Source: Mytilus trossulus
Lineage: Eukaryota; Mollusca; Bivalvia; Mytilida; Mytilidae
DNA length: 64,000 nt
Assembly: GCF_036588685.1 (NCBI RefSeq)
Contig: NC_086384.1
Span: 11,484,195 to 11,548,194, forward strand
Direction: 5' to 3'
Made by a program: the position numbers and the translations under genes
Shown: positions 11,341 to 22,209 of the stretch, piece by piece
Position numbering within the stretch: the stretch's first letter is position 1
Layout: every line of letters starts with the position of its first letter
Notes under the pieces: model-generated
Database searches by the model: none
What the model saw: the letters and a program-made list of their open reading frames with translations, nothing else
What the model was told of the DNA's origin: nothing

Positions 11341-11590
11341 TTAACAGTGCACCTGATTGCAACTTGGTTTTCAAGAGTCTGTATTACTCATATATTGTAT
11401 TCATTCTTTAGTTGTCTTAGCTTGTATCATCCTGATTTTCCATGAAATATTTGCCACTGGATGTTAACCAACTAATAACAAATAACAAATCAATATTAGC
11501 AAAATAGCTTGTATTTTTTCATGTTTGTTTTGTATAATATTAATCACAATATTTTCTGTAGTATGTTTAGTCCAACTCATAATTGAAAAA

Positions 11591-12030
11591 ACAAGAATGT
11601 GTCCATAGTACACGGATGCCCCACTCACACTATAATTTTCCATGTTCAGTGGACCGTGTAATTGGGGTCAAAACTTTCAATTTGAAATTAAAATTAATAA
11701 GATCATATCAAAGAGAACATGTGTACTAAATTTCAAGTAGATGTGACTTTAACTTCATCAAAAACTACCTTGACCAAAAACTTTAACCTGAACTTTGCAC
11801 TTTCATTTTCTATGTTCAGTGGACCATGACATTGGGGTCAAAACTATAATTTGGCATTAAAATTAGAAAGATCATATCATGGGGAACATGTGTACTAAGT
11901 TTCAAGTGGATTGGACTTCAACTTCATCAAAAACTAACTTGACCAAAAACTTTAACCTGAAGTGGGACGAACAAACGGACGGACGACCAGAAAACATAAT
12001 GCCCCTCTACTATTGTAGGTGGGGCATAAA
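11591..12030 (+). repeat. Interspersed repeat family D (GGGGCATAA...CGGACGGACGACC)
   Basis: It runs from ACAAGAATGTGTCCATAGTA to GCCCCTCTACTATTGTAGGT and contains two tandem copies of a block with TTTCAAGT.GAT..GACTT.AACTTCATC and a CGGACGGACGACCAG tract. Copies occur at 14172-14641 (reverse) and 17339-17650. Confidence 0.8.
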
Positions 12031-13631
12031 AACACTAACAATACCATGGCAACATAAAGAAAACAACCACAAGAACACAAAACACAGCATAGAAAAAATA
12101 ATGGAAAATAACTTGTAACTGTTAAGTAACAAATGTCATACTAGTTGACAATGTATCCCTTGAATAGCTTTCTCACCAACAATGAACAATGACAAAATAA
12201 ATTTAACATAAAAATTTATTAAAAACTTTAAAATTGTCAAGCATCAATTTGTAATATACACTGAGATTTTATCATCATAAATACATACTCACACCATAAA
12301 CTTCCTTTATGTAATCAGTATTAGTTGGTCCATTTGATAACATGATTGTTCTTTTTATATTCTTATTATTCTCAGATGCATTGCTTTCATGTAGCTAGTT
12401 TGGATCTCAAATGAATTATTTCATTTTTCAAATCCTAATATAAATAAATGCAATTCATATATATGCATGATTTTCATCTACCAGAAAAAATAAATTGTGT
12501 ACAGTCTTTCTAAAAATATTTAAAAAATTCATTTATAGGTTTAAGATAATATAGAAAAACTGTAATATGTACAAAACTGTAACCATGGTAACATGACATG
12601 TATGAGATTTGAATGTCCCCTTGGTAGCTTCCATATATATAATTAAAAAACAAATCAGCCTTCTATCTGCTTTAGCTTGAAAAGATTACCAACAGATAAC
12701 AAGTGTATTTGAAGGGCAATAACTCTTATATTGGGTAGACAGATGATTTTAGACATGTTTAATTATTTGTAGATCTTGTCAAGCAGATGAATACCATGAA
12801 TGGAAGTTTTAACGACCTCGACTGGCTATACAGCCTTTGCACGGTCGGTAACAGATGAATATTGCTGTGTAGAGTTTCTTAGAGTTAAAAAGGCAAAACA
12901 TCAAAGACAGGTTACAAAGGGCAACAACTCTTACAATCATGTTCACTTATTTGTAGATCTTCTGTGTAGATGTTCTTGCAATTTAGTCTTTCTATTTAAA
13001 TAGTCAAGAAAATAATAGCCATAACACAAAAATAAATGGTAAAAATAATGATAACTAATGATGTTTATGTGAATTTAATATTTAAAGGGGAGATAACTCA
13101 TGATACTTCAATATTTAGAAAAAACAGTACTGCAAATCTATACCTTTAAAGGCTTTTGCTATGTACATGATGTAGCAGGAAAACAATAAATTTCTTTTTT
13201 AATTCTGAAGGTGTTTAATGAAAACTAATTCATCAAACATTCTGTTTAAATAATCATGGGATGGATGGACAGAGGTAAAATAGTATACCCCAACTTTTTC
13301 AAAGCTCAGGGGTATAAATAGAATATATATGTATTTTTTTATAAAATAAAAGGTGAGAATATTTTCAAACTTAAATTGCTATAATAAGAAAGAGAAAACT
13401 ATCCAACAAAAAGTTGCTAAAATATTATAAATTGAATGTGCTTCCTCCTGTTTACAAATATTTACTGTACTGTTTTGTTTTCATCTGTTATTTCATTTTA
13501 TATTCATAAAATAATTGAATGATACATGAAGAATTCAATTAATATTTATACAATACTGGGGTTTCATTATGACTAGATCAAGAGATACTTGAATTTAAGA
13601 TTTTACAGCATTTTTGATTGTGCAACAACAG
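12031..13631. other. Intergenic space, decayed repeats only
   Basis: It holds short bivalve-type words such as GGGCAATAACTCTTAT (about 12715), GGGCAACAACTCTTAC (about 12919) and GGGGAGATAACTCATGA (about 13087), but no intact element and no gene. It includes the 3' flank of the minus-strand Ig-HEPN gene. Confidence 0.45.
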
Positions 13632-13988
13632 TCAAACAGCAACAAGATCTAACTTTTTAGCACAGTCACACACACTGTGATGCCCTAGCGTTTCAAAATA
13701 TTCAATGTGGGATTTTGAAAGACTAATTCCTTCTTTAGGTGGAATTTTGCAAATGTTTTCTTTGTCATCAACACACTCAATATGATAATGCACTTTCCTA
13801 AAGGATAAACATCTTCCGGTAGTATTAAAATACTCTTTTGGTATTTTTCGTCTGAAAACAAAATCCTTTGGAGGCTTTATTGGCCTTTCAAATTTTCCAC
13901 TACATTGATGGCATACTCTTTGCAGATAAAGCTTACACAAGAAGAATGGTGCTCCATTTTGATTTCTTTTACTATTTTTTGTTTCTTC
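13632..13988 (-). CDS. Terminal exon of the Ig-HEPN gene: Cys/His-rich tail
   Basis: The acceptor is gcttttag and the exon reads 118 residues in phase 0 to a stop at 13632-13634. Cys and His are spaced as CHQC, HYHIEC and HHSVCDC, so metal binding is possible. No family recognised. Confidence 0.78.
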   Translation of the reverse strand, partial: EETKNSKRNQNGAPFFLCKLYLQRVCHQCSGKFERPIKPPKDFVFRRKIPKEYFNTTGRCLSFRKVHYHIECVDDKENICKIPPKEGISLSKSHIEYFETLGHHSVCDCAKKLDLVAV

Positions 13989-16900
13989 CTAAAAGCAAAA
14001 AAGACATTATACGTAATATGCATTATTCTTCATTTTTAAAGCAAATCCAATATGTCAGTTATTTTCATTATCATGATTTCAAGATTCATAATTAAAAATG
14101 ACTTGATCAAATATCAACTCATAAAACAGAGCTTTTGGTTGTTTTTATTTCAATATTAAATTGAATTTATTTTTATGCCCCTCTACGATTATGCCCCATC
14201 TACGATAGTAGAGGGGCATTACATGTATGTTTTCTGGTCTGTGCGTCCGTCTGTTCATTCGTCTGTCCCGCTTCAGGTTAAAGTTTTGGTTAAGGTAGTT
14301 TTTGATGAAGCTGCAGTCCAATCAACTTGAAACTTAGTACACATGTTCCTTATGATATGATCAGTCTAATCTAAAAACCAAATTAGACTTTTGCCCCCAA
14401 TTTCACAGTCCATTGAACATAGAAAATGGAAGTGCCAGTTTCAGGTTAAAGTTTTTGGTCAAGGTAGTTTTTGATGAAGTTGAAGTCCAATCAACTTGAA
14501 ACTTAGTACACATGTTCCCTATGGTATGATCTTTCTAATTTTAATGCCAAATTAGATCTTTTACCCAATGTCATGGTCCATTGAACATGGAAAATGATAG
14601 TGCAAGTGAGGCATCCGTGTACTTTAGACACATTCTTGTTTCATCTATTCTAGCTTTCAATATAATTGCCTAGACAAAAATAAACAGTTAACACAAAAAT
14701 ATATCCTGTCAGTATGTAATCTTACAGTCAAATACAAATGTTAAAATTAAAATGTTAATTACACTTTAAATAACCATGTTTGTCAACTCTGCAAACTTTC
14801 AAGGTGAACTTTACTCAAGAGAGTGTGCAAGGCAATAAAATCTCCAAGGAAATGAGACATTCCAATGCTTATATGACTGCATAACTTAATAGCATTGGCT
14901 TACATGTATTGTAAATGGCTTTCCTAATACTAACCTTAAAACACAAACTTTTACATGTAAACTGTTACATGGAAATGAGAAGTGTTAATTGAAAATTATA
15001 CAACTGTACACCTAAAAATACTAATTTATCATTAGTTGTTTCCTTTAAACTGACCTTATTGCATACTTTACATAAAATTTAGAATTAGAAATGGGGAGCT
15101 TGTGAAAGAGACAACAACCCGACCATAGAAAAAACAACAGCAGAAGGTCATGTAAACTATGTATAATACGTCCTGATATACTATACTCACAGTGTCTTTT
15201 TTAATACTGCGAATCAGCTCTAATGACTCCAATGTAACATCTTCAATATTGCGAATTCTATCGTTCTCCAAATCATCAATCTTTAACGTCTTAATTCTTT
15301 TTACTTCTTTCTTAAATTTCCCTCCTCCAAGTCTTACTATGGCCTATAACAAGTTAAAATTTGTTCACAAAATATTAAAAAAAAAGGCAATGCAGATGTG
15401 TGTATTTTTTGTAAAATTGTAAACAAGAATGTCTTGTAAATGATATTATTAAATAGGACAGGATTTTTTTATTTGTTGGTTTACAGATCCGCCGACCCGA
15501 TTTTGCGGATTTCCTTAATAAAAATAAAATTGACTTTTCATGTTTTTTTATTCCCGCCGACCCTAACAAATACATTATCCTTGAAAAACAATTAAAATAT
15601 TCTTTTCTTATGAAGTGAAATGCATTAATCACTAACAGAATTGATAACATTTTCTGTTGTGAAAAAATAAATCTTCCAGTTTACGGTTCTTAAAATAGAC
15701 AAATCAATCATAACTGACCTTGAAATGTCGTTTGCTCAAATAATTTTGCGGAAGGAAAACTGCTTTAAAAACCAATTACACAATAAGTTTGTTTCCCTTA
15801 TTTGTCATCAGTCCGTAAGATGCATCGTCTCATAGAAATAGATTTGTCCAAATGTGGACAGGTGGAAGTTCAAGACATCATGTAAAAGTACTGAATATTA
15901 ACAAATCATTTGAAATTTTCTTGTTTTATAGATAATAAAAAAATATCGTCGATTTAAATAAAACACAAAATGCATGACAACAGATAACCTCGACATTCTC
16001 GTTTTTCCAGTGGATGAGTCTATTTAATTTCGTCTTTGTCCCTGCACCCCCCCTTTTTTTTAAGGGAAATTTTTAGACAATCTCATGCAATGTTTATGAC
16101 AGCTGACCAATAATATTTTATCGAACTAAAATTTAAGAAATGATGTCAAAATAGCATAACAAACATATTATCAGAAAAGTGAAATTTATATTTTATTTTG
16201 AATATTTTTCTGTCTTGAAAAGTTTTTAAAAAAAATCTGTAAACCAACAAATAAAACAACGTGGCCTAAATTAGGTTGAAAAGTGTAAAAAAAGTCTTAA
16301 TACATTTTGTACTTTGGTGAATAATTGTTTTTTCTCTGCCCTTTGTACTGTTGCATGCATACTTATTGGCTGTCTTCAGAGTTAGTGGAAATGGTTTATT
16401 AGATATCATCCTGTTGAAAACAGTTGATACTTTTTTATAGCCATGCATTGATTATTGGTTTCTTTGTGAAATTTTGTAATTCTGAATATAGATTTGATTC
16501 AGACAATACTGTCTGAGAGACACCCAACTCAATCAGTGTGAGTTATATTGCATTCATTGTGTCTGTCCTCAAAGTTTCACTACAAGCAGAATGACAATGA
16601 AAAGCTGTAACATGCGAGCACAATTGAAACATTTTCCTAACAACAATCAGCCTTTTTTCGGACATTTAAAATAAATAGCTAATTCCTGTTATCTCATACT
16701 TACATCTGATAAATCTTTAAATTCTGTATTTAAATTTTCTATCTTTTCTTGTCCCTTATGAGAGAATTGATTTCTGTGTTTGTGTATCCTTTCAATGTCA
16801 TCAGATTCAGTTAAATCACCAGGATTTGGCAAATTATCCCATCCTTGCCGTGGTGGAGCTAGTCCTATTGTATTACGACATAACTTGTATAACAAGCTAG

Positions 16901-19900
16901 TATCTAATTTTTTTGATGATACTGCTTTGCCTGAAATAATTTAAATAAATTAGATAGATGGGAATTCGTAAACATGGCATTAAATTAAATGTTATAAATC
17001 TTAAAAGAATCACATTTAGGCTATAGTCATGATAGTAATTAGAGTTTGACATAAAATTAAGGCCTTTGACCTTAAGCTTACAGTAAAATAAATCACATTT
17101 AATCATTTGTTGATGGCATACTAATGTTAAAGTGCTAAATGTATATATATATAAATTGCATTGCCATAAAACAAGTTTATGCAAATTTAGCAATGTGATC
17201 TCAACTGTTTTACAGCAAATTAAAAATGTTTTAAATGATAATTTGATTATCTGCAATATATACAGCATGCATGTATACTTGAGTTGACATACTGGTATTT
17301 TTTTCTTAAGCTTACTGAGATGCTGAGAAACTGCACGAAACAAGAAAGTGTCCCAAGTACAGGGATGCCCCATCTGAGCAATAATTTTTTTATGTTCAAT
17401 GGACAGTCATGACAGTGAAAATGGAATTATATCTCTAGTTTGGCATTAAAATAAGAAAGATTATATCATAGGAAACATGTTTACAAAGTTTCAAGTTGAT
17501 TGGACTTCAAATTCAACAAAAACTACCTCAACCAAAATTTTTAACCTGAAGCGGGACAGACGAACGAACAACGACATACGGACGGACGAATGGATGGAAG
17601 AACGGATGCACAGACCAGAAAACATAATGCCCATAAATGGGGCATAAAAATACATTAATGTAACTATATATTCAGCAGCAAACATGGATAACAAGGCTTA
17701 AAATAAAATATTGTTTGTTTCCCCAATCCCCACCAACCCTGCAAAAATGGTGCTAGTCATAAAATTTTATTGTTATAACTAAGTCAAATATTATTTTATT
17801 CATTTTGGATTTTCAGGCTTGCCGAACTGTCCGATAATATTCTAGCTTTTTGGAGAAAAAAAATTATTTCCCTATCTACCTACCCACATCTAGCTTGGCA
17901 GGGTCGGTATTGGGGAAACAAATAATATATTAATTTAGGCCCAAATAGGATTTACAACTACATGTAATATCAATTGATGCAGATGTCTTGTCTGATCTAC
18001 TTAATCATCAGTGAAACTTGTGTGGAAAATCAGTTAAAAATATGTCAGGCAGTAACTAAGACTAAAATTATACATACCTACTGGAAATAGAATTCCCAGT
18101 TGATGATGGTTACAATGTCGCTTAAAATTGAGATCACTTTTGTATTTTGAAAGATGCATATCAAGTTGGCTTGCTGGAACATGGGTATCAAAATAACATT
18201 TCAAGGCTTCTTGTCCCTTATCATTCAGGAGCTCATATCTGATTTTTTTCTTTTCATCTAAAATAACAAATAAAATCAACTTTATAAATCCTTATAGTCC
18301 GTTCAAACTAAGGCATTGTAAGGTTTAATCTGAAACTAATTGCAACAGAAAATGTTATAGTTCTTATCTATATAGCAATAAGCCCCAAATGTACACCTAA
18401 AAAAGTCCCATAAAATCTAACTTAAACAGTAGTTGTTGTTTGTTTATGTAATATATACGTGTTTCTCGTTTTGTTTATATAGATTAGACCGTTGGTTTTC
18501 CCGTTTGAAAGGTTTTACACTAGTAATTTTGGGGCCCAAAATTATAGCTCGTTGTTCGGTGTGAGCCAAGGCTCCGCGTTGAAGGCCGTACTTTATCCTA
18601 TAATGGTTTACTTTTTAAATTGTTACTTGGATGGAGAGTTGTCTCATTGGCACTCACACCACATCTTCCTATATCTATTGGAATGGAAAGATAACTCTGC
18701 AATAATGAGTATTTTTCCTCAGGTTTTAGTTGATTTTCTTAAAATTCATTTAAAGCATGGTATTTTGATTTGGTTATAAGTTTGTATTTAACTATATTGT
18801 AATCATATTCTGCTTATGAAATGAACAAAGCAGAAGTGTTATTGGTATTTATAAAAAAAATCACACATTTTTCATTAAAGACATTCCAAATTTGTGGCTT
18901 TGTGACCATTTTGAAAAATAATGTGAAAATTTGGTATTGTTTAAATGTAAATTATATTTAATCAGCATCTTCATAGTGTAAAGAAACTTTAAACCACAAA
19001 AAAAGAATATATGCTTTATAATTTTTATTAAATTTGAGATTCTTTACCTTGACATGTTGAAAATTTAATAAATGGTCAACTAATGAATTATGAAATCTAG
19101 CTTGATAAAAAATATGAAAACACCTTTTTAGATGTTTGTTATACTCTAAAGACTGCTAAAAAATCAAGAACCAATACACTGTGCTGAATAGAAGCGGTAA
19201 AGTCATAATTTTGTATCGAGTTTTATTTTATTTTTCTGCCTTTTTAGCAGAGTTATCTCCCATTGCAATGCAAATCTCCATTGGAATTTTAAAATCATGA
19301 TTTTTTAGTTTTCCTCAAGTTATATTTTGTTGGACATTTTTCTGTGTATATTAGGGGTATATAATGCTAAAGATTAAAACTGAAGGGAGTTCACTTCTCA
19401 GTTTCATATAATTAACTTTTCATAACACTAGTTTATATTAATAGGATATTAATAAAGGAACCAAAATAGCAAAATAATATATAGGTCAATGTACATGTAT
19501 ACCTAGTTTCATGTGCACATTAAGTACAAACTGACTGGTGATGTAATTATTGTCTTTACATATGGAAAGCTGATAAGTTCCTTTGTCAGCAGTCTTTATG
19601 TCTTTTATCATGAGTCTTGCATTCTTGAGATCTGTAGAACTACCATTATATTTATCTAATGATAAATCCAGGTCAGTAACTTTCCCTTTGTCAATGCGCT
19701 GCCACTTGCCAGTAAAGTGGGAGGCATCAAGTGATCCAATATTGCATTTAGCCACCAAAGAAGCTGTTTTTCCATATTCCACTTTTGATGGGCCTTTTAA
19801 ATCTATTGTTGCTATGGGACCTGAAAATAGAAATACAAATGACAGTATCATCCAGTAATGTGTTTTCGTACTTATATCAATGGTCACTGCTTAGAGTTTT

Positions 19901-21578
19901 CACTGTTGAGTTTTTATTCAGGTGTTTACTCAAATTTAAAAAAGCATGTCCTGTAGATTGGTTTTAGGTATCTAGTTTTTTTTGTCAATGCCTACTACGA
20001 TTTTTTACTTTTTCTGATTACTTTGTGATTTTTCTATGTAAAAAAACCGGTGTCATATGTTTTCGTATGAATCAAAAATGGATTGGTACACAGACAGGAA
20101 ATGACTACAAAATCCGGAAATTAATATTTTCTAAAGTTGTGGTTCTGGTGATCGCTTAAATCATAAAAAAAGTTATCAAATACTTGTCAGTACTAAAAAT
20201 TACTAGCATATAGTTTTAGGTTGGTGTTTCGTGTCCTGAAATTTTTAGATTTTGATTAATTTCAGATTGGCACCTGGTTTGTACAAAATACATTATTTTT
20301 ATTAAAATAAAATGCAGTTTCAAAATTTAGGATTAAATATAAAAAGTTAAGACTGTTTTCATCTTCATGTATCAAGGATGCATAAAGAAAATTGTCAATG
20401 AAATATTGAATAATTAGATTTTGAACAACCATTTTATATAAGAACCCTGCTAATTTTAACTCGCTGGTTTGTAATTAAAACAGCCAAAAAAACACATGAC
20501 AGTCAGGTGTTTTCAAGATCCGGTGTCTGACTTACAAAAAACATATCTGGACTTTATTTTAACCCTTTTGAATTTTTTTCCACAACTATTCTAGTGGTGC
20601 ATATTTTTAACATTATATAAAAATGGCTAAATAGGTCAGTTTTAATTAATTTGTTCTAACGGGGACGTTGAATATGTTTTAAATATATATGCCAAGTTGT
20701 AGTGGTGTTGTTGTTCTAAATATAGAAACCTAAAAACACACCACAATGTACGCGTATGCAGTCGAAACCGATGAAATGAGGTTGATACAAAAACATATGA
20801 CACGACGATAACTGTATATCTATCTACCATTTGTAGTTTCCTTCTCTGATGTAATTCCTGACATCTTATCTCTCCTATTAAGATAAATTTGGCTGAATAA
20901 GTGAATTTTACAAAATTTTGTATACACTGACTTTATTAATTACAATGAATTAGAACTAATTCAGCTTATCTATTTGAATTTATTTTCCCTATTTGCAGAT
21001 GTCTGTACCCAAGTTTGTATGTTGACCCCCTCCCCCTTTATGGTTGTTATTTTCCTTAGAAGAAAAGTTTGATTTATAACATGTATAAGAGGTTTGTGAA
21101 AGGTCTGTTGTACTTTGAGGTTATTTTGGCATTTCTGTTTGTTTACATTATAAAAAAGAGTAGATAAGCTATGATTGCTACCCAACAAAGTTCAAATGCA
21201 GTGGATCATATTGTAAGCAATTATTATTATCTAGTCACAATAATTATGACGTCTTGAAAGGCTATTTTCTTTTTTTCTTTGAAGCCTTACATCGATGTAC
21301 ATGATGTAAGGCGTCAAAGAAAAAAATTATAAAAGCCTTTCAAGACTTCATAATTATTTGGACTATATATTATCATGATTATGATACTCAATTAAGTTAT
21401 GTAGGCTACATGTATAGTATATCTTAATTAGCCTCATGCATGTACTCAAATTTAATTCAAATATTCATTTTTCAAGTTTGCAATTTCTTACCTTGGATTT
21501 TAGGAGTTGTATCTGATGCAGAACGCTTCCTCTTCAGTGTACTACGAGGACTGCATGGCACCTCTGGCACATCCATTC
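13632..21578 (-). CDS. Intracellular Ig-like + HEPN_DZIP3-like protein, six exons
   Basis: In transcript order the exons are 21578-21492, 19820-19503, 18257-18078, 16930-16704, 15343-15191 and 13988-13632. Every boundary is GT-AG and the phases agree (1,1,1,0,0), giving about 439 aa from ATG 21576-21574. Residues 1-28 are a basic leader (KRKR) without a signal peptide. Residues 29-134 form an Ig-like domain (VEYGKTASLVAKC ... ADKGTYQLSIC). Residues 135-270 match the HEPN domain of DZIP3-like proteins (LLYKLCRNTIGLAPP, GWDNLPNPGDLTESDDIERI) and carry RNQFSH at 247-252, the Rx4H pattern of HEPN ribonucleases. Residues 271-321 are a basic, helical-looking linker, and 322-439 a Cys/His-rich tail (VCHQCSG, HHSVCDC) with no recognised fold. 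DZIP3 itself is an RNA-binding E3 ligase with a RING; no RING is seen here. A role in RNA cleavage or innate defence is inferred. The 5' end is uncertain, since an acceptor precedes the ATG. Confidence 0.85.
14172..14641 (-). repeat. Interspersed repeat family D (reverse) in the last intron
   Basis: It starts TTATGCCCCTCTACGATTAT, includes CTGTGCGTCCGTCTGTTCAT, and carries two tandem units with AGTCCAATCAACTTGAAACT. It ends at GACACATTCTTGTTTC. Confidence 0.85.
15078..15150 (+). repeat. Fragment of a repeat with GACAACAACCCGACCATAGA
   Basis: It matches, in opposite orientation, the copies at 24340-24452 and 59390-59485. It lies just downstream of the linker exon. Confidence 0.65.
15191..15343 (-). 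CDS. Linker exon of the Ig-HEPN gene
   Basis: 153 bp, 51 codons, phase 0 at both ends. Acceptor cttgttatag and donor gacact|gtgagt. It is rich in Lys, Arg, Glu and Ile, consistent with an amphipathic helix. No family recognised. Confidence 0.75.
15466..16257. mobile_element. Non-autonomous TIR element, ~0.79 kb
   Basis: The terminal inverted repeat TTTATTTGTTGGTTTACAGA is at 15468-15487, with its complement at 16236-16255. The interior is non-coding and AT-rich, with internal words such as CCGCCGACCC near the left end. It lies in the intron between exons 15343-15191 and 16930-16704. Confidence 0.7.
16704..16930 (-). CDS. HEPN_DZIP3-like domain, second exon with Rx4H motif
   Basis: 227 bp, acceptor attatttcag, donor gat|gtaagt. 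It encodes LDTSLLYKLCRNTIGL, GWDNLPNPGD, DDIERIHKHRNQFSH. RNQFSH carries the conserved Arg and His of catalytic HEPN domains. Confidence 0.88.
17339..17650 (+). repeat. Interspersed repeat family D
   Basis: It runs from ACAAGAAAGTGTCCCAAGTA to CATAATGCCCATAAATGGGG, with one TTTCAAGTTGATTGGACTTC unit and the CGGACGGACGAATGG tract. Intronic. Confidence 0.82.
17711..17924. mobile_element. Short MITE with TTTGTTTCCCCAAT terminal inverted repeats
   Basis: TTGTTTGTTTCCCCAAT at 17711-17727 pairs with ATTGGGGAAACAAA at 17909-17922. Also CCTGC/GCAGG pair further in. Non-coding, about 214 bp, intronic. Confidence 0.65.
18078..18257 (-). CDS. HEPN_DZIP3-like domain, first exon
   Basis: 180 bp, phase 1 at both ends. 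It encodes KIRYELLNDKGQEALKCYFD and later HCNHHQLGILFP, which correspond to the N-terminal helices of DZIP3-type HEPN domains (leucine-rich helix, then the N..QW.LLFP-type element). Confidence 0.85.
18431..18680 (-). repeat. Interspersed repeat family B (reverse)
   Basis: It reads ATATATACGTGTTTCTCGTT, TTGGGGCCCAAAATTATAGC, GTGAGCCAAGGCTCCGCGTT and CTCACACCACATCTTCCTAT. The open frame 18492-18779 is carried by this repeat and is not a gene. Confidence 0.85.
18690..19502. other. Intron, nothing recognised
   Basis: AT-rich intron between the Ig exon and the first HEPN exon. No element recognised. Confidence 0.4.
19503..19820 (-). CDS. Ig-like domain exon
   Basis: 318 bp, phase 1 at both ends. 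The acceptor is ctattttcag and the donor ctag|gtatac. It encodes 106 residues with an Ig-set pattern: B-strand Cys in SLVAKC, Trp in GKWQRI, and F-strand DKGTYQ. The second Cys lies three residues later than in the canonical YxC. Confidence 0.85.
19821..21231. other. Intron upstream of the Ig exon
   Basis: Apart from the candidate alternative first exon near 20828-20880, this is AT-rich sequence with no recognised element. Confidence 0.4.
20828..20880 (-). CDS. Possible alternative first exon of the Ig-HEPN gene
   Basis: The minus strand reads ATG (20864-20862) followed by SGITSEKETTN and a donor g|gtagat at 20828. The split codon is phase 1, which fits the Ig exon exactly. The exon's 5' side is not defined. 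It could be an alternative start, or chance. Confidence 0.3.
21232..21365. repeat. Imperfect hairpin element, arms ~65 bp
   Basis: The left arm, from TAGTCACAATAATTATGACG, pairs almost throughout with the right arm ending CATAATTATTTGGACTA. The centre is CATCGATGTACATGATG. It has MITE-like size and is intronic. Confidence 0.75.
21492..21578 (-). CDS. Exon 1 (or 2) of the Ig-HEPN gene: basic leader
   Basis: The acceptor attttatag precedes GA-ATG-GAT. The exon encodes MDVPEVPCSPRSTLKRKR and ten further residues, then the donor caag|gtaag. The acceptor means that at least one upstream exon, probably 5'UTR, exists; I could not find it. Confidence 0.75.
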
Positions 21579-22209
21579 CTATAAAATTGATTTGTGTATT
21601 ATTGTTTTTAACTATGTTAACCAAGCTTACTACTTGTTTATTTGTTTGGTTTAAAGGGGGAAATTATACTGAGGGGGATAAGGGCCTTTATAGGGACTCT
21701 GGGATCCGGTGTTTTTAAGCTTGGGATTTCGGGATTGACCCTTTCGGGATCCGGGAATTCTTATTCGAATTTCAGGACCTCCAGATTTCGTATTTTTAAG
21801 GCTGGGACTTCGGGATTTTATGTTTTTAAGTCCGGGATTTCGGGATCAGGACCCCTCCTACCCTCACCCAATAATAATACATACAATAATAATTAATAAG
21901 GTGTTAAAATATATCGGTGCGAATGTAAATGTGCATGAATTTTGATGTGGGCGAAACAGACAGGTTTTACCAGACAAAACGTGATTTTGGGCGCAAAACC
22001 TGAATTCATAAATTTTTATGTTAAATTTGTAGAATTTTCAGCAATTACTCCTTACCAATCAAGCCTGATCGATTTAAAAATAAAAACCAACATCAAAATT
22101 AATCTTTTGAGCTTCGTATGGGATTTCTATATGATCGCTCTATATGTTATGTAAATATTATGTTATTGTTCATCAACATGCATGTAGAATGATATATATT
22201 TAAAATCTC
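21579..22209. other. Upstream flank of the Ig-HEPN gene
   Basis: The stretch 21650-21870 has about ten diverged GGGATTTCGGGAT-type words (CGGGATTGACC, CGGGATCCGGG). The rest is AT-rich. No promoter could be assigned. Confidence 0.4.

Noticed and set aside
11091..11411. 106-aa hydrophobic ORF that looks membrane-like
   Set aside because: T-rich decayed repeat sequence gives hydrophobic codons; no splice or domain support.
16897..17373. 158-aa minus-strand ORF upstream of the second HEPN exon
   Set aside because: It is intronic, in a different frame from the HEPN exon, and is interrupted by the acceptor that gives a phase-consistent junction.
18492..18779. 95-aa ORF with GAQNYSSLFGVSQGSALKAV
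   Set aside because: It comes from a reverse family B repeat; the same peptide appears in the copies at 38657-39034 and 61271-61591.
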